Below are positions 10,270 through 21,228 of a DNA stretch of 64,000 bases, piece by piece. How positions within the stretch are numbered: position 1 is the stretch's first letter; each line of letters opens with the position of its first letter. Both the position numbers and the translations under genes were made by a program. The notes below the pieces were generated by a model that saw only the letters and a list, made by a program, of their open reading frames with translations, did no database searches and was not told the DNA's origin. The stretch covers positions 2,529,501 through 2,593,500 of the forward strand of contig CM034390.1 in NCBI GenBank assembly GCA_019925095.2. The letters are read 5' to 3'. The stretch comes from Dendrolimus kikuchii (Eukaryota; Arthropoda; Insecta; Lepidoptera; Lasiocampidae).

Positions 10270-10420
10270 TAGTTGTTGCAATTTTATTATTGTATAGATA
10301 ACACTTTATTGCTCACCAAAACAAACGAATACAAAAACAAAATGTATAATTACAATACTTCTTGGCAAAACAACAGGCGGCCTTATCGCTAAAAGCGATC
10401 TCTTCCAGGCAACCTAGCTT
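10270..10420 (-). mobile_element. Jockey-type LINE 3' tail
   Basis: GGCGGCCTTATCGCTAAAAG and CGATCTCTTCCAGGCAAC form the reverse complement of the tail at 6020-6165, with TTTATTG (AATAAA reversed) to the left. Confidence 0.6.
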
Positions 10421-10541
10421 AAAAGAAATTCTTAACTAATCTGGCGATGTAGGTGGAGCAGAAAAAAGATAGGACTGTACAATTTAAATATACATACTAA
10501 CACTAATTTATAAATTTTCATATATATATACTACATTTATA

Positions 10542-10700
10542 CATACATACATACATACATAACTTCACGCCAGTTCCCTTGCGGGGTAGGCACGAACAAC
10601 AGAGTGCCATTTAGACTTATTCTTACACACCTCACTTGCCTCTTTGACATTCATAACTCTTTTCATGCAAGCTCGTCTGTTCTTAAGGCTCCTGACATTT
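10542..10700 (-). mobile_element. RTE-like LINE 3' end, 5'-truncated
   Basis: A (CATA)n tail is followed by AACTTCACGCCAGTTCCCTT and the coding end NKSKWHSVVRAYPARELA on the reverse strand. It is truncated at the CTCCTGACAT block. Confidence 0.7.
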
Positions 10701-10754
10701 TTTTTGACTACATTTATATACTTCACATAAGTATATACCATAATAGTAAGTAGT

Positions 10755-11654
10755 ATGAATGAATGAAAACTATTGTTCACCATAACTTAAACCTAGATAT
10801 TTATTACAAACACATTTAAATTAGAACAATGGGCGGCCTTATCGCTTATAGCGATCTCTTCCAGGCAACCCGGTGTCTAAGGAGATATTACAAGAAAAAT
10901 TAAATAATATTTTTTTATTTTTTTTTATTGGTGGCTTAACTAAATTGAAACTAATTCAATCGTAATTGAAGAAAAAAAAATTACAATAATAAACTAATAA
11001 AGACATATATAATTAAATAGATTAAAATAATATAAATCACATATACTTACATGCGAATAATAATAGAATTCCATTTACTGCAACACATTTTATTTAGCGG
11101 ACAAGTAATGGTCAGTGATCAGGTGTTTGAATGTACCAATGGATGTAGATTGTCTGATTTTCAAGGGGAGGGAGTTCCACAGGTGAACAGCCTGTACGGC
11201 AGAAGAGTTTCCTTTAAAGGACGACGTGTGTTTAGGTATCGTTAGCAGAAGATTTTCATTTGAGCGCAAATTACAGGAATGAGATTGATAGAGGAAACTA
11301 AAAAGTTCCTTTAAATATGGGGGAGTACAGGGATTGAGAAGGATATTGTGCAGAAGTTAGAGTAAGTGAACATTCCGGCGAAGGCGAATTGGCAACCATT
11401 TAAGCCTATTACGAAATTCGGAGATATGGTCATATTTACGCAACCCAAATATGAACCGGATACAAACATTTTGAAGGCGTTCAAGCTTATCTAGTTGTTC
11501 TTGGGTGATATCTAGACAGCAAGCATCAGCATAATCAATTAGGGGGAGAAGCAAGGATTGAGCAAGCATAACATTAGTAGTAGTAGGTACGAAATTCTTC
11601 AGTCTTCTTAGTGAAGCAGATGACGCGAAGAGTTTCCGATGTAGTACAATACAT
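10755..11654 (-). mobile_element. 5'-truncated Jockey LINE with 14-bp target-site duplication
   Basis: The reverse strand encodes LLLPLIDYADACCLDITQEQ, LDKLERLQNVCIRFIFGLRK and RNRLKWLPIRLRRN, the C-terminal region of Jockey-clade reverse transcriptases, then a 3' UTR with GGTTGCCTGGAAGAGATCGC, AATAAA and a (CATT)n end. TAATAGTAAGTAGT is present on both sides (10741-10754 and 11655-11668). This exact 14-bp duplication fixes both ends and shows that the GATCGC tail elsewhere in the window belongs to this LINE. Confidence 0.82.
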
Positions 11655-11668
11655 TAATAGTAAGTAGT

Positions 11669-11986
11669 CATTTTTTTTTATTGCAGGAGTTCAGCAGACA
11701 GGCAGACGGCCCACTGGATGGAAAGCGGTTACCATCGCCTATGGACATTTGCAACACCAAAGGTGCTACAAATGCGCTGCTGCTCTCTTAAGTGAGTCTG
11801 GAACCTGGTCACTAATGCCGGAACACAACTCAAAGTTGTTATGGCGGCATACTCTAGACCAGGGGTGGTAGCCATCCAGTCGGGCAAATGCCCTACCACC
11901 TGGCTGTGGGTTGTTTAGTCGCCTCTTACGACAGGCCGCCCGGCCGCAGGAAATTGTATTCTTTCTCCGTTCCTGCACGGATAAAA
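11669..11986 (-). repeat. Family A repeat, full length
   Basis: It runs from TTTTTTTTATTGCAGGAGTT to GTTCCTGCACGGATAAAA. This is one of the best-preserved copies. Both ends read T-run, then TTTAT(Y)...GCAGGA when each is read inward, so the ends are imperfect inverted repeats. Confidence 0.78.
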
Positions 11987-12257
11987 AGTAATCGGCAAAC
12001 CTGCGCGCGGATTATAAGTAATGTTAAATATTATATTATATTAATAATGGCCGGTTCCTATATCATACTGACCGTTCATTAGCCTTACTCTTGGTTAAAA
12101 TTTGACATAAGCTCCATACAAATAATATCATAACTCAATCGATGCTAGGGCAAATGAATTAATAGTAAGATGAACCGGGCAAAAGTAATTGTAAACAGTA
12201 TATGAAAATCTTGTAACGGTTAAAGAAGGGGTCCAGAATCTCATCGCCTTTATCAAG

Positions 12258-12375
12258 ACAATACAATACTCTTTATTGTACACCAAAATTTCAGAGAAAA
12301 ATACACAATAAGCTTAAATACTAAAAGGTTAAATGGGCGGCCTTATTGCTTAATTAAAGCAATCTCTTTCAGGCA
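12258..12375 (-). mobile_element. Jockey-type LINE 3' tail
   Basis: GGCGGCCTTATTGC and GCAATCTCTTTCAGGCAAC, a diverged inverted copy of the tail at 6020-6165. Confidence 0.55.
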
Positions 12376-12412
12376 ACATTTGGATGGGCAAGATAATAAG
12401 ACAAAATAATTA

Positions 12413-12588
12413 TCTTATACTAATATATAAAGCGGAAGAGTTTGTTTGTTTGAACGCGCTAATCTCAGGAACTACTGGTCTGAATTGAAAATTTGTTTCA
12501 GTGTTAGATAGTCCATTTATCGAGGAAGGCTATAGGCTATATATCATCACGCTAGGAGCGGAGCAGCATTGAGGAATGTTTCAAAATC
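12413..12588 (+). mobile_element. Helitron 5' part (GCGCTAATCTCAGGAACTAC family)
   Basis: It starts TCTTATACTAATATATAAAG after an A, continues with GAACGCGCTAATCTCAGGAA and CTATAGGCTATA, and breaks off near 12588 against a LINE fragment, so the CTAG end is missing. Confidence 0.6.
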
Positions 12589-12589
12589 G

Positions 12590-12677
12590 GGCGGGGTAGG
12601 CACGAACAACAGAGTGCCATTTAGGCTTATTCTTACACACCTCACTTGTCATGCACACTCGTCTGTTCTTAAGTTTT
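12590..12677 (-). mobile_element. RTE-like LINE 3' fragment with internal deletion
   Basis: GGGGTAGGCACGAACAACAG to CTCGTCTGTTCTTAAG is the reverse complement of the LINE end but lacks the (CATA)n tail and an internal block of about 30 bp. Confidence 0.55.
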
Positions 12678-12979
12678 TGAAAACAAATTCCACGCGGACA
12701 ACCTGGCGGGCACAGCTATTTATACATATAGCTATAAAAATATATACATACGTACAGAAACATACAAAACAAACAATAATAACTCTCGATTCGGCATTGA
12801 ATAAATATTTTGCACTAAAGCAAGCATTTTATTTGTATTCTTGTACAGTGGGATTGGTCAAATGTACAGACCACTATTTTATGTGCCGGTGTTATTGACA
12901 ACAAACCACGTTACGCACAAGTAAATAGAAACCAAAACATCCTGAAAACTAATTACTGAAAGTTCATTAATAAGACTTT

Positions 12980-13236
12980 TATCCGTGCAGGAACGGAGAA
13001 AGAATACAATTTCCTGCAGCCTGTCGACCTGACAGCGCGGCCACCGCTGGTCTAGAGTATGCCGCTATAACAACTTGATTTGTGTTCCGGCATCAATATC
13101 CAAGTTCCAGACTCCCTTAAGAGAGCAGCAACGCATTTGTAGCACCTTTGGTGTTGCAAATGTCCATAGGCGATGGTAACCGCTTTCCATCAAATGGACC
13201 GTCTGCCTGTCTGCTGAACTCCTGCAATAAAAAAAA
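12980..13236 (+). repeat. Family A repeat with internal deletion
   Basis: It runs from TTTATCCGTGCAGGAACGGA to CTGAACTCCTGCAATAAAAA, with the middle (the GACTTAACAACCCACAG block) replaced or lost. Confidence 0.72.
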
Positions 13237-13239
13237 AAA

Positions 13240-13570
13240 TAACATGCGAGGATTGCGACGGGCAGACGCCATAGTCCCCATATTCCCAGACCACCAGTAC
13301 CACAAGCAGTTCACCCCAATAGCCCGGTACTTTTTGTCCTCATTTTCCACAATAGTTCTACACTGGCCGGGGCTTGTCCTTGGGTGCATTACTATATGGT
13401 GTAGACAGGGATAATCGCCGGTCAGTGTCACGCCACATTTACATTAAATTTGTCAAAGGGCCTCTACGGGTTGGCCTTTCCATGGCCCCACGCAAGCCCT
13501 CCAAATGTCCGGGCCATTTTTATGGCCCGTGGTCTTCCAAGACATACATTATAAATAAGACGTGACAGTG
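13240..13570. repeat. GC-richer unidentified block with a small palindrome
   Basis: Sequence around GGGCCATTTTTATGGCCCGT (about 13512-13531) is palindromic. Open frames exist on both strands but none has recognisable motifs. It is likely part of an interspersed element. Confidence 0.3.
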
Positions 13571-13788
13571 ACAGTCAGGCCGCACGGTTCAGTCGCGGCC
13601 TATTTCTCAATTGATAAAGCCGGTTGCCTGTGTCAAATCGTGACTAATCACACTGTCGCGCTTACAGTTAGATCGATTACTTTAAGATTAAGCGATTATT
13701 GATCAATAATAATATTCAGCACCATTTATTTGACTTCATTTTATACCCCTAGGATGTTATTTTTTGGAACCAAGTTCTTTATTCTTTA

Positions 13789-14010
13789 CTAGCTGTGCCC
13801 GCGACGTCGTCCGCGTGGAATTTGCTTTCAAAACCCTCCGATTTTGAAACATTCTTCATTGGTGCTCCGCTCCTATTGGTCTTAGCGTGATGATCTATAG
13901 CCTATAGCCTTCTTCGATAAATGGGCTATCCAACACTGAAAGAATTTTTCAAATCAGACCAAGTAGTTCCTGAGATTAGCGCGTTCAATCAAACAATATA
14001 TTAGTATATT
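13789..14010 (-). mobile_element. Helitron, near complete
   Basis: On the plus strand it opens with CTAGCTGTGCCCGCGACGTC after an A, which is the reverse complement of a CTAG 3' end with a GC-rich stem. It ends at CAATATATTAGTATA, the degraded TC...TATACTAATAT start. Confidence 0.65.
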
Positions 14011-14429
14011 TGGCTACAACACTAATACTTACATTTTAAATAACGCGATATCTTTTGAATGAAACATCCGAATTGAATAATTCAAAAAGTTCTAGAAAGG
14101 TATTGAATTCGTCTTGAATATGGAGTAATTTATTTTAATAAGGATTAATACCAAGGTACAAAATAAAGAGTTTTTGGAGCGACGGCATTTTAATTATTAA
14201 AAAAAATAAAAGAAAACACTTATTGTGAGATAACTACAATAGATAGATATATGGTTACGCGATATTTTTTGTAGACAATTATATGTTCTGCAAAGTGGTG
14301 TACATTGTTTTGTTCTATAATCAATAGTTTCCGCAGCGCACGCCGTGTAAGGATTTTTTCGGGTCATTTTTTTACACCTTGGGTTACATTATTAGACTTT
14401 TAGTAAGGATCCCTAATATTTTTGAAAAT

Positions 14430-14562
14430 ATAATATAGCCTATAGCCTTCCTCGATAAATGTATTATTCAACACTGAAAGAATTTTTCAAATCGGACCAG
14501 CAGGTCCTGAGATTAGCGCGTTTAAACAAACAAACTCTTCAGATTTATAATATTAGTATAGA
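14430..14562 (-). mobile_element. Helitron 5' part, same family
   Basis: CCTCGATAAATGTATTATTC to TTTATAATATTAGTATAGA is the reverse of the TC...TATACTAATATTATAAA start. The CTAG half is absent. Confidence 0.55.
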
Positions 14563-14777
14563 TTGTACACAAAGGGTTACATACAAAATTATACAATAGT
14601 GGTGATGTATAAAGTCGAGCTTAACCTTAAGAGTTTTCTTCCAGCAAACCTACGAGTCTAGCAAGAAAGGGAGAAGCAAAAGGCAGGATTGTGTACACTA
14701 AAATATTTCATGATTTAATTATATCATATATAATATAAACATATTAATAAAAAATAATTATGTACAAGTTACACTTA

Positions 14778-14778
<1 letters not shown>

Positions 14779-14815
<37 letters not shown>
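14779..14815. repeat. (TA)n microsatellite
   Basis: About 17 uninterrupted TA units. Confidence 0.9.
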
Positions 14816-14816
<1 letters not shown>

Positions 14817-14869
14817 GTAAAATATAAACATTAAGGAGTTAAATTTACCATTTTAAATTTACCATTCGA

Positions 14870-15860
14870 TTTTGAAGACCGCACGTGGACCCAAGCCACC
14901 CTGCTTGGGAATACGCAAAATCTGTCCTCAGTTTATAGTACTGTGGACCTCATTGGCAAACTAATAAACCCGTCACTAAGTGACTTTGAGGTCCCATACT
15001 TGACTGAAGCCAGGAACGCATAGTCACTAGCATGCCCGAGCGAAAATTATCCAGTAAAGCCCAGACCACAGAAGCTTTGGGACTGGCCGCTCAGCAAGTT
15101 GGTGTATAAAAATCTCTTATCCTCTAGTGTCAACGAAGCTGAGCAAGCCCGCCTCTTAGCAGTATCAAAATGGGAGTCAGGCTTGTGGCTTCAGGCGCTG
15201 CCCTCATCAAATTTAGGCACAGTCTTAGATGACACTACATTTAGGATTGCTGCCTCTATTCGACTGGGGGTACTGGCTGTAGTCCCTCATCACTGTGTCA
15301 ATGCGGAGATAAAATCGGTGGTTCAGGACACCATGGTTTGTCATGTGTCAGAAGCGTTAGTTTAGTTAGTTAGTTAGTTTAGTTAGTTAGTTTAGTTAGT
15401 TAGTTTAGTTAGTTAGTTAGTTTAGTTAGTTTAGTTAGTTAGTTCGTTCGTTTAGTTAGTTAGTTCGTTCGTTTAGTTAGTTAGTTTAGTTAGTTCCCGT
15501 TAGTTTGAGACGCAGCGTGCGTTGACACTGGCAGCGTCCCATCTTCCCGTTCCGCCTGTGGTAGCTGGTGCAGCTGCTGCCCGAGGAGGACCTAAAACGC
15601 CGCAAATATGCATCCGTTGGTAGTGCATACATATTTGCGGCTTTTGGTGTCGAAACTCTCGAGCCATGGATGGGGTCCAGAAGCCCATCGCCTTTATCGA
15701 GACCTATCAAAACGGTTGATAGATGTCTCATGAAAGCAAAACGCTGGCCTGTATTTTGGGCAACGCATAAGCGTTGCCATACAACGTGATAATACGGCCA
15801 GCGTTTTGGGAACGTTCCCAACTGACGGTGATTTGGGACCTGTTTATTATTTGTAGTTTT
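14870..15860 (+). mobile_element. Second copy of the R2-like-endonuclease retroelement, interrupted
   Basis: The plus strand encodes STVDLIGKLINPSLSDFEV, LLAVSKWESGLWLQALPSSN and FRIAASIRLGVLAVVPHHC, then a TTAG microsatellite at 15357-15497, then AACVDT, LKRRKYASVGSAYIFAAFGV and a degraded IQRGN-like end (GCCATACAACGTGATAATACG). The zinc knuckle to WDATC region present at 3850-4443 is missing here, so the microsatellite sits at the deletion point. Several frameshifts make it nonfunctional. Confidence 0.65.
15357..15497. repeat. (TTAG)n microsatellite
   Basis: TTAGTTAGTTTAGTTAG units with a few TTCG variants, about 140 bp. The unit is TTAG with extra Ts, not the insect telomere unit TTAGG. 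Confidence 0.88.
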
Positions 15861-15938
15861 TATCTTTTATAAATTAAGTTGTATATGTATATATTATTAG
15901 AATAGGTAAATTATGTAAAATAAATTCATGTACATGAC

Positions 15939-15972
15939 GTTTATTTATTGCATGTACATGCAATAAATAAAC
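15939..15972. repeat. Perfect 34-bp palindrome
   Basis: GTTTATTTATTGCATGTACA continues as its exact reverse complement. It could form a cruciform. A partial repeat, TTCATGTACATGA, lies just upstream. Confidence 0.85.
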
Positions 15973-16049
15973 ATCCACATAAGAGGATAATTTAAAACAG
16001 ATAATGATCTTTGACTTTTTTTTAAACTGCTTTCCTGTGAAGTATCTCA

Positions 16050-16290
16050 GATTGTATGTGGCAGGGCGTTCTATAGTCTAACTGCGTGGACGGAGAAATA
16101 ACCACTATAACATGCCGATGAGTGTGTGAGAACTTTAGAAGAAGGGATTTAGAAGTTCTAGAATGTTTGTTTGAAGGAAGTAGAAATTTAAAACGTTGAC
16201 GAAGATAGGAACGAGAAAGCTTACTACGCGGCTTAGAGTGAAGTGGCAGAAATCGTCACGTATGGAACAAGCGCTTCTAGGCGATCCTTT
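16050..16290 (-). mobile_element. Jockey-like reverse transcriptase C-terminal relic
   Basis: The reverse strand reads HSKPRSKLSRSYLRQRFKFL and LPSNKHSRTSKSLLLK, resembling the basic region near the C-terminus of Jockey-clade proteins. It is followed by a damaged VRLWNALP-type box. Confidence 0.45.
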
Positions 16291-16343
16291 TTTAAACAAT
16301 TTCGAACTTTATTATAAACGAATAAGATCTAAAATAATATTAG

Positions 16344-16545
16344 GTCTTTACCTATGAAATCGCCGTTTTCTATTAAATAAGTTAACGTATTTTTTCCATA
16401 TTTTTTATTTCTATAATCAAATTAATCACCCATGTAATCGATGCATCTTTGCCAACGCAGTGGCAGTCTATTGATGCCCGTCTTTAAGAAATCATCTTGA
16501 CGGGAGGCAACAAATTCTTCAAAGGCATTACGTGCGTTCGTTCGT
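16344..16545 (-). pseudogene. Mariner transposase C-terminal relic
   Basis: The reverse strand reads ARNAFEEFVASRQDDFLKTG followed by INRLPLRWQRCIDYMG, the end of DD34D mariner transposases, then a noncoding end with GGCGATTTCATAGGTAAAGA, likely the terminal repeat. The catalytic part is missing. Confidence 0.6.
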
Positions 16546-16554
16546 TTCGTTAAT

Positions 16555-16750
16555 TAATCTAACACTTTTATTAAATATTCTTCCAATCCACAACGTTCCC
16601 TTATCACACTGTTCCTTAGCATATAATTCAAGCTAACCGCACATATACTTCTCAAAGCTCTCATTTCGACTGCGTGTATCCTACTTTCAAGCTTCTTCTG
16701 CCATACCCAACTTTCACTGTCATACATTAGTGTTCGCACCAACACCCCTT
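16555..16750 (-). mobile_element. LINE reverse transcriptase C-terminal relic
   Basis: LVRTLMYDSESWVWQKKLES and IHAVEMRALRSICAVSLN match the same block as the copy at 6190-6749 but are clearly diverged, so this is another subfamily. Confidence 0.6.
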
Positions 16751-16805
16751 GATGGACAGATGGACAATTTTTGGCTTTTCATAAAAGTGTTTAAATATAT
16801 ATAAT

Positions 16806-17207
16806 ACTAACTGACCCAGAAAACTTCGTACCGCCTCAGAATCAATAAATAAAAAAATGTTGATTTCTGAACGACGGGACGAACATCAAACGTTTGACAA
16901 TCAAAACCAAAAAAATGGAAAAAAACTTCACTTTTAAATTGAATTTGATTTCTGAATGACTTTTAAATTTAATTGATTTCTAAACGACAGGACTAACATC
17001 AAATGTTTGACAGGTAGGAATAGTTTCTAAGGGAAATCGAAATTGTTGTTTTTACTATATTCCAAGCATTTTTTTCATATTTACTCACCTTTTTTTAAAC
17101 CTTCCCTGGACTTCCACAAATAATTTGAAACCAAAATTAGCCAAATCAGTCCAGCCGTTCTCGAGTTTTAGTGAGACTAACGAACAGCAATTGATTTTTA
17201 TATTAGA
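16806..17207 (-). mobile_element. Helitron, near complete (CAATTGCTGTTCG family)
   Basis: The reverse strand starts with TCTAATATAAAAATCAATTG and ends with GGTACGAAGTTTTCTGGGTC then AGTTAG, a degraded CTAG end. Confidence 0.65.
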
Positions 17208-17694
17208 TTAGAAGAAGATTGTCTCTTAAATCTTCCAGCAATAACTGTGTGCAATAAAACCGCATTCAAAGGACAAAGGATAGATAGTGATGGCAACAAT
17301 ACCAGTTGCCAAACAATTTTACGACATACATAATTTGAGTTTTATTATATTTATCTATCTTTCGTTGCTCCAAACACAGTAAACCATTAGATACCGCAAT
17401 TCATAAATTTTTATGTACTTTACACCATTATTTTTGAGTTTTGAAATCAACGTGTTACTGGGCCAATTGCAGTAGTCTAATAGCAACGAATCATTCCCTA
17501 CAGATCATGAAAGCAACTTTTTGGTTTGAAGAAGAAAGAAAGATACATTTTTTGATTAAATTCAACATGTTGTACACCGCATTTCCTACAAATGAGGTCG
17601 GCAACTCAGCATAAAGCTGTGTTGGAGTTTCCTTGAGTACAGCGCTGAATTTCAGAGCCGACCCCGCCTTATTCATTAATATGTTTTTTGTGTT
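17208..17694. other. Reductase intron, no feature recognised
   Basis: AT-rich with no supported exon or repeat. Confidence 0.4.
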
Positions 17695-17955
17695 TATGGC
17701 TTGGCAACTAGGCTTTTAAGCCAGGCGCAATTATATTGTAGGCTACAATCGACGCCGTATAACGGAGTTCTTGTGAAAACTTGGGAGGCCACATTTGACT
17801 ATACAGTTCACATTTCTTACATAAACACATAATTACTACTCAAAAACTATCAATATCCTACAACTATTGTTCATTTTAGAGTAATTTTATACATTTTTAG
17901 ATAATAAAACTGCACAGCATAACATCTCCTTTCAGTTCCCGCCAAAAACTCCCTC
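17695..17955. repeat. Interspersed repeat family R, copy 2
   Basis: CTTGGCAACTAGGCTTTTAA at one end and CTTTCAGTTCCCGCCAAAAA at the other. It is closely similar to 3085-3360, and 62407-62660 is the inverted copy. Confidence 0.72.
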
Positions 17956-18059
17956 ATTCATTAATATTAGACCCATCACCACAGTTAATGTAACAAGTAA
18001 CAGGAAGTAACTAAGTAATAGTAAATGTAATAAGACAGTAACATAGTCACACAGTTTGA

Positions 18060-18480
18060 GTCATTTGTTTACAGATCCATTTTTTTATATCGCCGGGGAA
18101 TGCATTTGCGCATCCCCACAGGCTATCGGAGGTGGTCTACGAAGGGGCTGTGGCGCTCCCAGGAGCCTCAGCGCAGACATTTCATTAGGAAGGAGTTGTG
18201 AGATGCCGGCCTCTAGACTTCTCACTAAACCTACTAACGTCCCTCCGCGTCTTTGCGAGGCGTCACCAAGTATGTCGTAGACAATTCGCCGCGGCGCCTC
18301 GACGCAAACCGTCACGATGGGGTGCCACTAGGAACGGGAACCCCACCGGTTCCACAATGTCATTGGGAAGAGGTGAGCGTAGCGGTACCTTCGACCCCCT
18401 GTTCGCCATCTGCGACAGGAGTCCGCTAGCTGTTCCTCCTCCCTAAGCCTCTCGGCATCTCCTTCTGCAACATCTTCGAT
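18060..18480 (-). other. GC-rich coding-like island of unknown identity
   Basis: This is one of the few GC-rich blocks in the window. The reverse strand reads IEDVAEGDAERLREEEQLAD, a frame change, then VEAPRRIVYDILGDASQRRG and LVRSLEAGISQLLPNEMSAL. The acidic-basic start suggests a coiled region of a retroelement gag-like protein, but I cannot assign it. It lies inside the first intron of the reductase and is on the same strand. Confidence 0.3.
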
Positions 18481-18929
18481 TTTTGAATAAATAGCAATTC
18501 ATGCAGATCTGAAACTTGCAGGGTTAATGTATCTTATTAATACAAACATATCCTGCAATGATGAACCAGTTATACGCGACTCCGTCTTCCTTCTTCCGTC
18601 TACTGCATTTTTAAAATATTACAAAATGAAATTCTTATTTTTTAATGGCGCAGTAATTTTTCTTTCATAACCAGTCCAAACACCTCTACCCAGTGTTCGA
18701 AATTTAAATTAAATAAGCAGGACACAGAACCCGACTATTCTTTGATTTTTAATTACTTGGACTAAAATGACAGCTGCAATCGTCTTTTTTATGATGCAAA
18801 CCTGGAGTATAGTGTTGAAGTATGGCTCATTCTTAATTGAGTTGTGTGAGTTGTTGATTCATCACACCACTGTGAGGAAAGTTTGGCGACTTAAGGTTTG
18901 GCGCTAGTCAGAACTCGGCGTTCGTTCCG
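18481..18929. other. Reductase intron, no feature recognised
   Basis: AT-rich. A block GGAAAGTTTGGCGACTTAAG near 18877 is loosely repeated in direct orientation near 19158. Confidence 0.35.
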
Positions 18930-19110
18930 GTGACGTATCATAGGTAACTTAAAAAAAAAAATTTCAAGTGTTTTGAGCCCAACTTCCCGCGCCGTACATT
19001 CCGCAGGTGTGTCGCTACTCTAAGTCGTTCGGCGAACGTTTGGCGTTTGGAAATACGCTCGTAATGTTTTTGTAAATAACCTATGATACTTCAGCGGAAT
19101 TTCCGTAGCG
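18930..19110. repeat. Inverted-repeat element with GTATCATAGGT arms
   Basis: TCCGGTGACGTATCATAGGT near 18933 pairs with ACCTATGATACTTCAGCGGA near 19080-19100. The arms of about 20 bp have two mismatches and enclose about 130 bp with several CG-rich stretches. It may be a short MITE. Confidence 0.45.
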
Positions 19111-19624
19111 TTTCGCCGCATACAGCGCGGTTCCTTCCGTCGCCGAACTTCCGCGCGGAAAGTTTTGCAGGTTTGTCGCTAGGCTAGTAATTGATACTTA
19201 GAATTTGATAGGTACTTTAAAAATATTACAAATCATCGTAAAGTTAAATTTCTAATTAACACTAAAATGTCAACATTTACAGCCAATAAGATTTGCGTAA
19301 ACTTAAAAACAAACAATGAACTTATAGCAACATGTAACAAATGTGTACATATCACATAAGTGTTAGACTTGCGTCACGCTTTGCCATAACAAGAGTCTGC
19401 ATCTTGCCACATATGACCCTAGTACAGTGTACAGTCGCCTAAGACTTGACTATTTCGTCAAAGAAAGGCTCACCATTGTTTAGAACTTATAGATCAATAA
19501 TGACAGCCGAAATTGGGTTTAAAATTGCTGCTCTAAGGGCCTAAAGTGTAAATTTCAAAGTAAAGTGGAACTTCAAGCAATTTGTGCGTCTTTGCACTGC
19601 ATCGATGCGGTTACGCGCTGAGAT

Positions 19625-19715
19625 TTAGTTATTGCAGACGGGCAGACTGCCACCTGTTGGAAAGTGGTTACCGTAGCCTATGGACATTCGTAATACCAAA
19701 GGAGACTGGGACCTG
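19625..19715 (-). repeat. Family A repeat fragment
   Basis: TTATTGCAGACGGGCAGACT to GACTGGGACCTGGCCACTAA, strongly truncated and lacking the middle. Confidence 0.55.
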
Positions 19716-19841
19716 GCCACTAACATTACTTTTTGAGCTGGGAATCCCGCGGGAACTTTTCTGGGAATGCTTTTAAATGGCCAGATTAAAAAAAACGATT
19801 TCAATGTGATTTTTTCACTGATAGCAATTTTTATATAATAA

Positions 19842-20092
19842 TTAGCTTCTGTCCGGGACTTCGTCCGCGTGGAATAGTGAAAAAAAAGTAAGTTAAAAAT
19901 CCCGATTTTGAAACATTATTCATTGGTGCTCTGCTCCTATTGGTCTTAGCGTGATCATATATAGCCTATAGCCTTCCCCGATAAATGGGCTATCTAACAC
20001 TGAAAGAATTTTTCAAATCAGACAAGTAGTTCCTGAGATTAGCGCGTCCAAGCAAACAAATAAACTCTTCAGCTTTATATATTAGTATAGAA
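19842..20092 (-). mobile_element. Helitron, near complete (GCGCTAATCTCAGG family)
   Basis: It opens with TTAGCTTCTGTCCGGGACTT (degraded CTAG end with GC-rich stem) and closes with CTTTATATATTAGTATAGA. Confidence 0.6.
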
Positions 20093-20359
20093 AAATGTGG
20101 GAGATTTTTATCCAGGGAATTTTCCCGGGAGCGGTTTGTACTTATTCGGATACATAAAAATTAGATTATTCCGACACAGCTTTCACTAAAACGATAGTTA
20201 CCATCCTTTTTTAAATGCTGCGGTACTTTGTGTCCGGGGAAACGTGCGGGAATTTCAAATCAAGCGTGGACGAAGTCGTGCGCATATCCTAGTAATAACA
20301 TATGTATAATATAGTATAGTAATTATTGTGGGGACATTTCTTTTTCAATATTGACTTAA

Positions 20360-20911
20360 TCTAATGTATAAAATTCTCGTGCCACAGTGTTAGTTACAAT
20401 ACTCCTCCGAAACGGCTTGACCGATTCTCATGAAATTTTGTGTGCATATTGGGTAGGTCTGAGAATCGGAGAACATCTATTTTTCATCCCCCTAAATGTT
20501 AAGGGAGTCCATCCCGAAATATTTTTTAAAATTTTTAGATTAATTTTTAAGTTTTTTTTTTAAAGACATACAACCCTAAGTTTTCACCCCTCTACGATCA
20601 ACCCCTATTTCTTATTTGTTAATTATAAACTTTAATTTTTTGGCAAGATTTTTAATCTTATTTAGTCATGACTTAGAATTTAAAAAAATATATTACTCTT
20701 TTAGATTCACAATTAGAACCGGTAGGTGACGCTGAGATCGGGTTCTGGAATCCTCCTAATCACCTGGAGCGATTTTGGTGATTTTGTTTTTGTGTGTTTG
20801 AGTGGGTACCCGGATGGTTTAGATTCGCAATTAGAACCGGTAGGTGGCTCTGGGATCGGGTTCTAGAATTTTATTTTTTAAAGGCAGGACAACGTCTGCC
20901 GGGGCCGCTAG
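20360..20911 (+). mobile_element. Complete nonautonomous Helitron, 552 bp
   Basis: It starts TCTAATGTATAAAATTCTCG directly after an A, and ends with the stem GGCAGGACAACGTCTGCC, then GGGGCCGCTAG directly before a T. Helitrons insert between A and T, begin with TC, and end with a hairpin plus CTRR, so all four hallmarks are present. An internal GGTAGGTGGCTCTGGGATCG block occurs twice. It has no coding capacity. Confidence 0.85.
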
Positions 20912-21228
20912 TTTTATGTAATTTTCATATAACGTCAGTATCAGCTAGTCATTGCTAAGGTGTTGCCAAAGCGTAAAAATATAAAAATATCTGATAAAAA
21001 TAGCAACATCTTGTGAATCATTGTTATCTTTAAGAAAATTTGTTTACGTAACTAGATCTTGCGAAACAATTACAGAAAAATTGTTTTTTTTTTGTAATTA
21101 ATTGTTTGAGCCAATTTTTATTTCAATTATATAATTTATTTTTAGTGGAAACTTGATTGATATATGTATTAAATTTGTGTTTTACATTTAAGAATATTAA
21201 TTATTGTATGTTTCGCAAACAAATTAAA

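Noticed and set aside
15357..15497. Possible telomere-type repeat (TTAGG)n
   Set aside because: The unit is TTAG with variable T insertions. TTAGG runs are absent.
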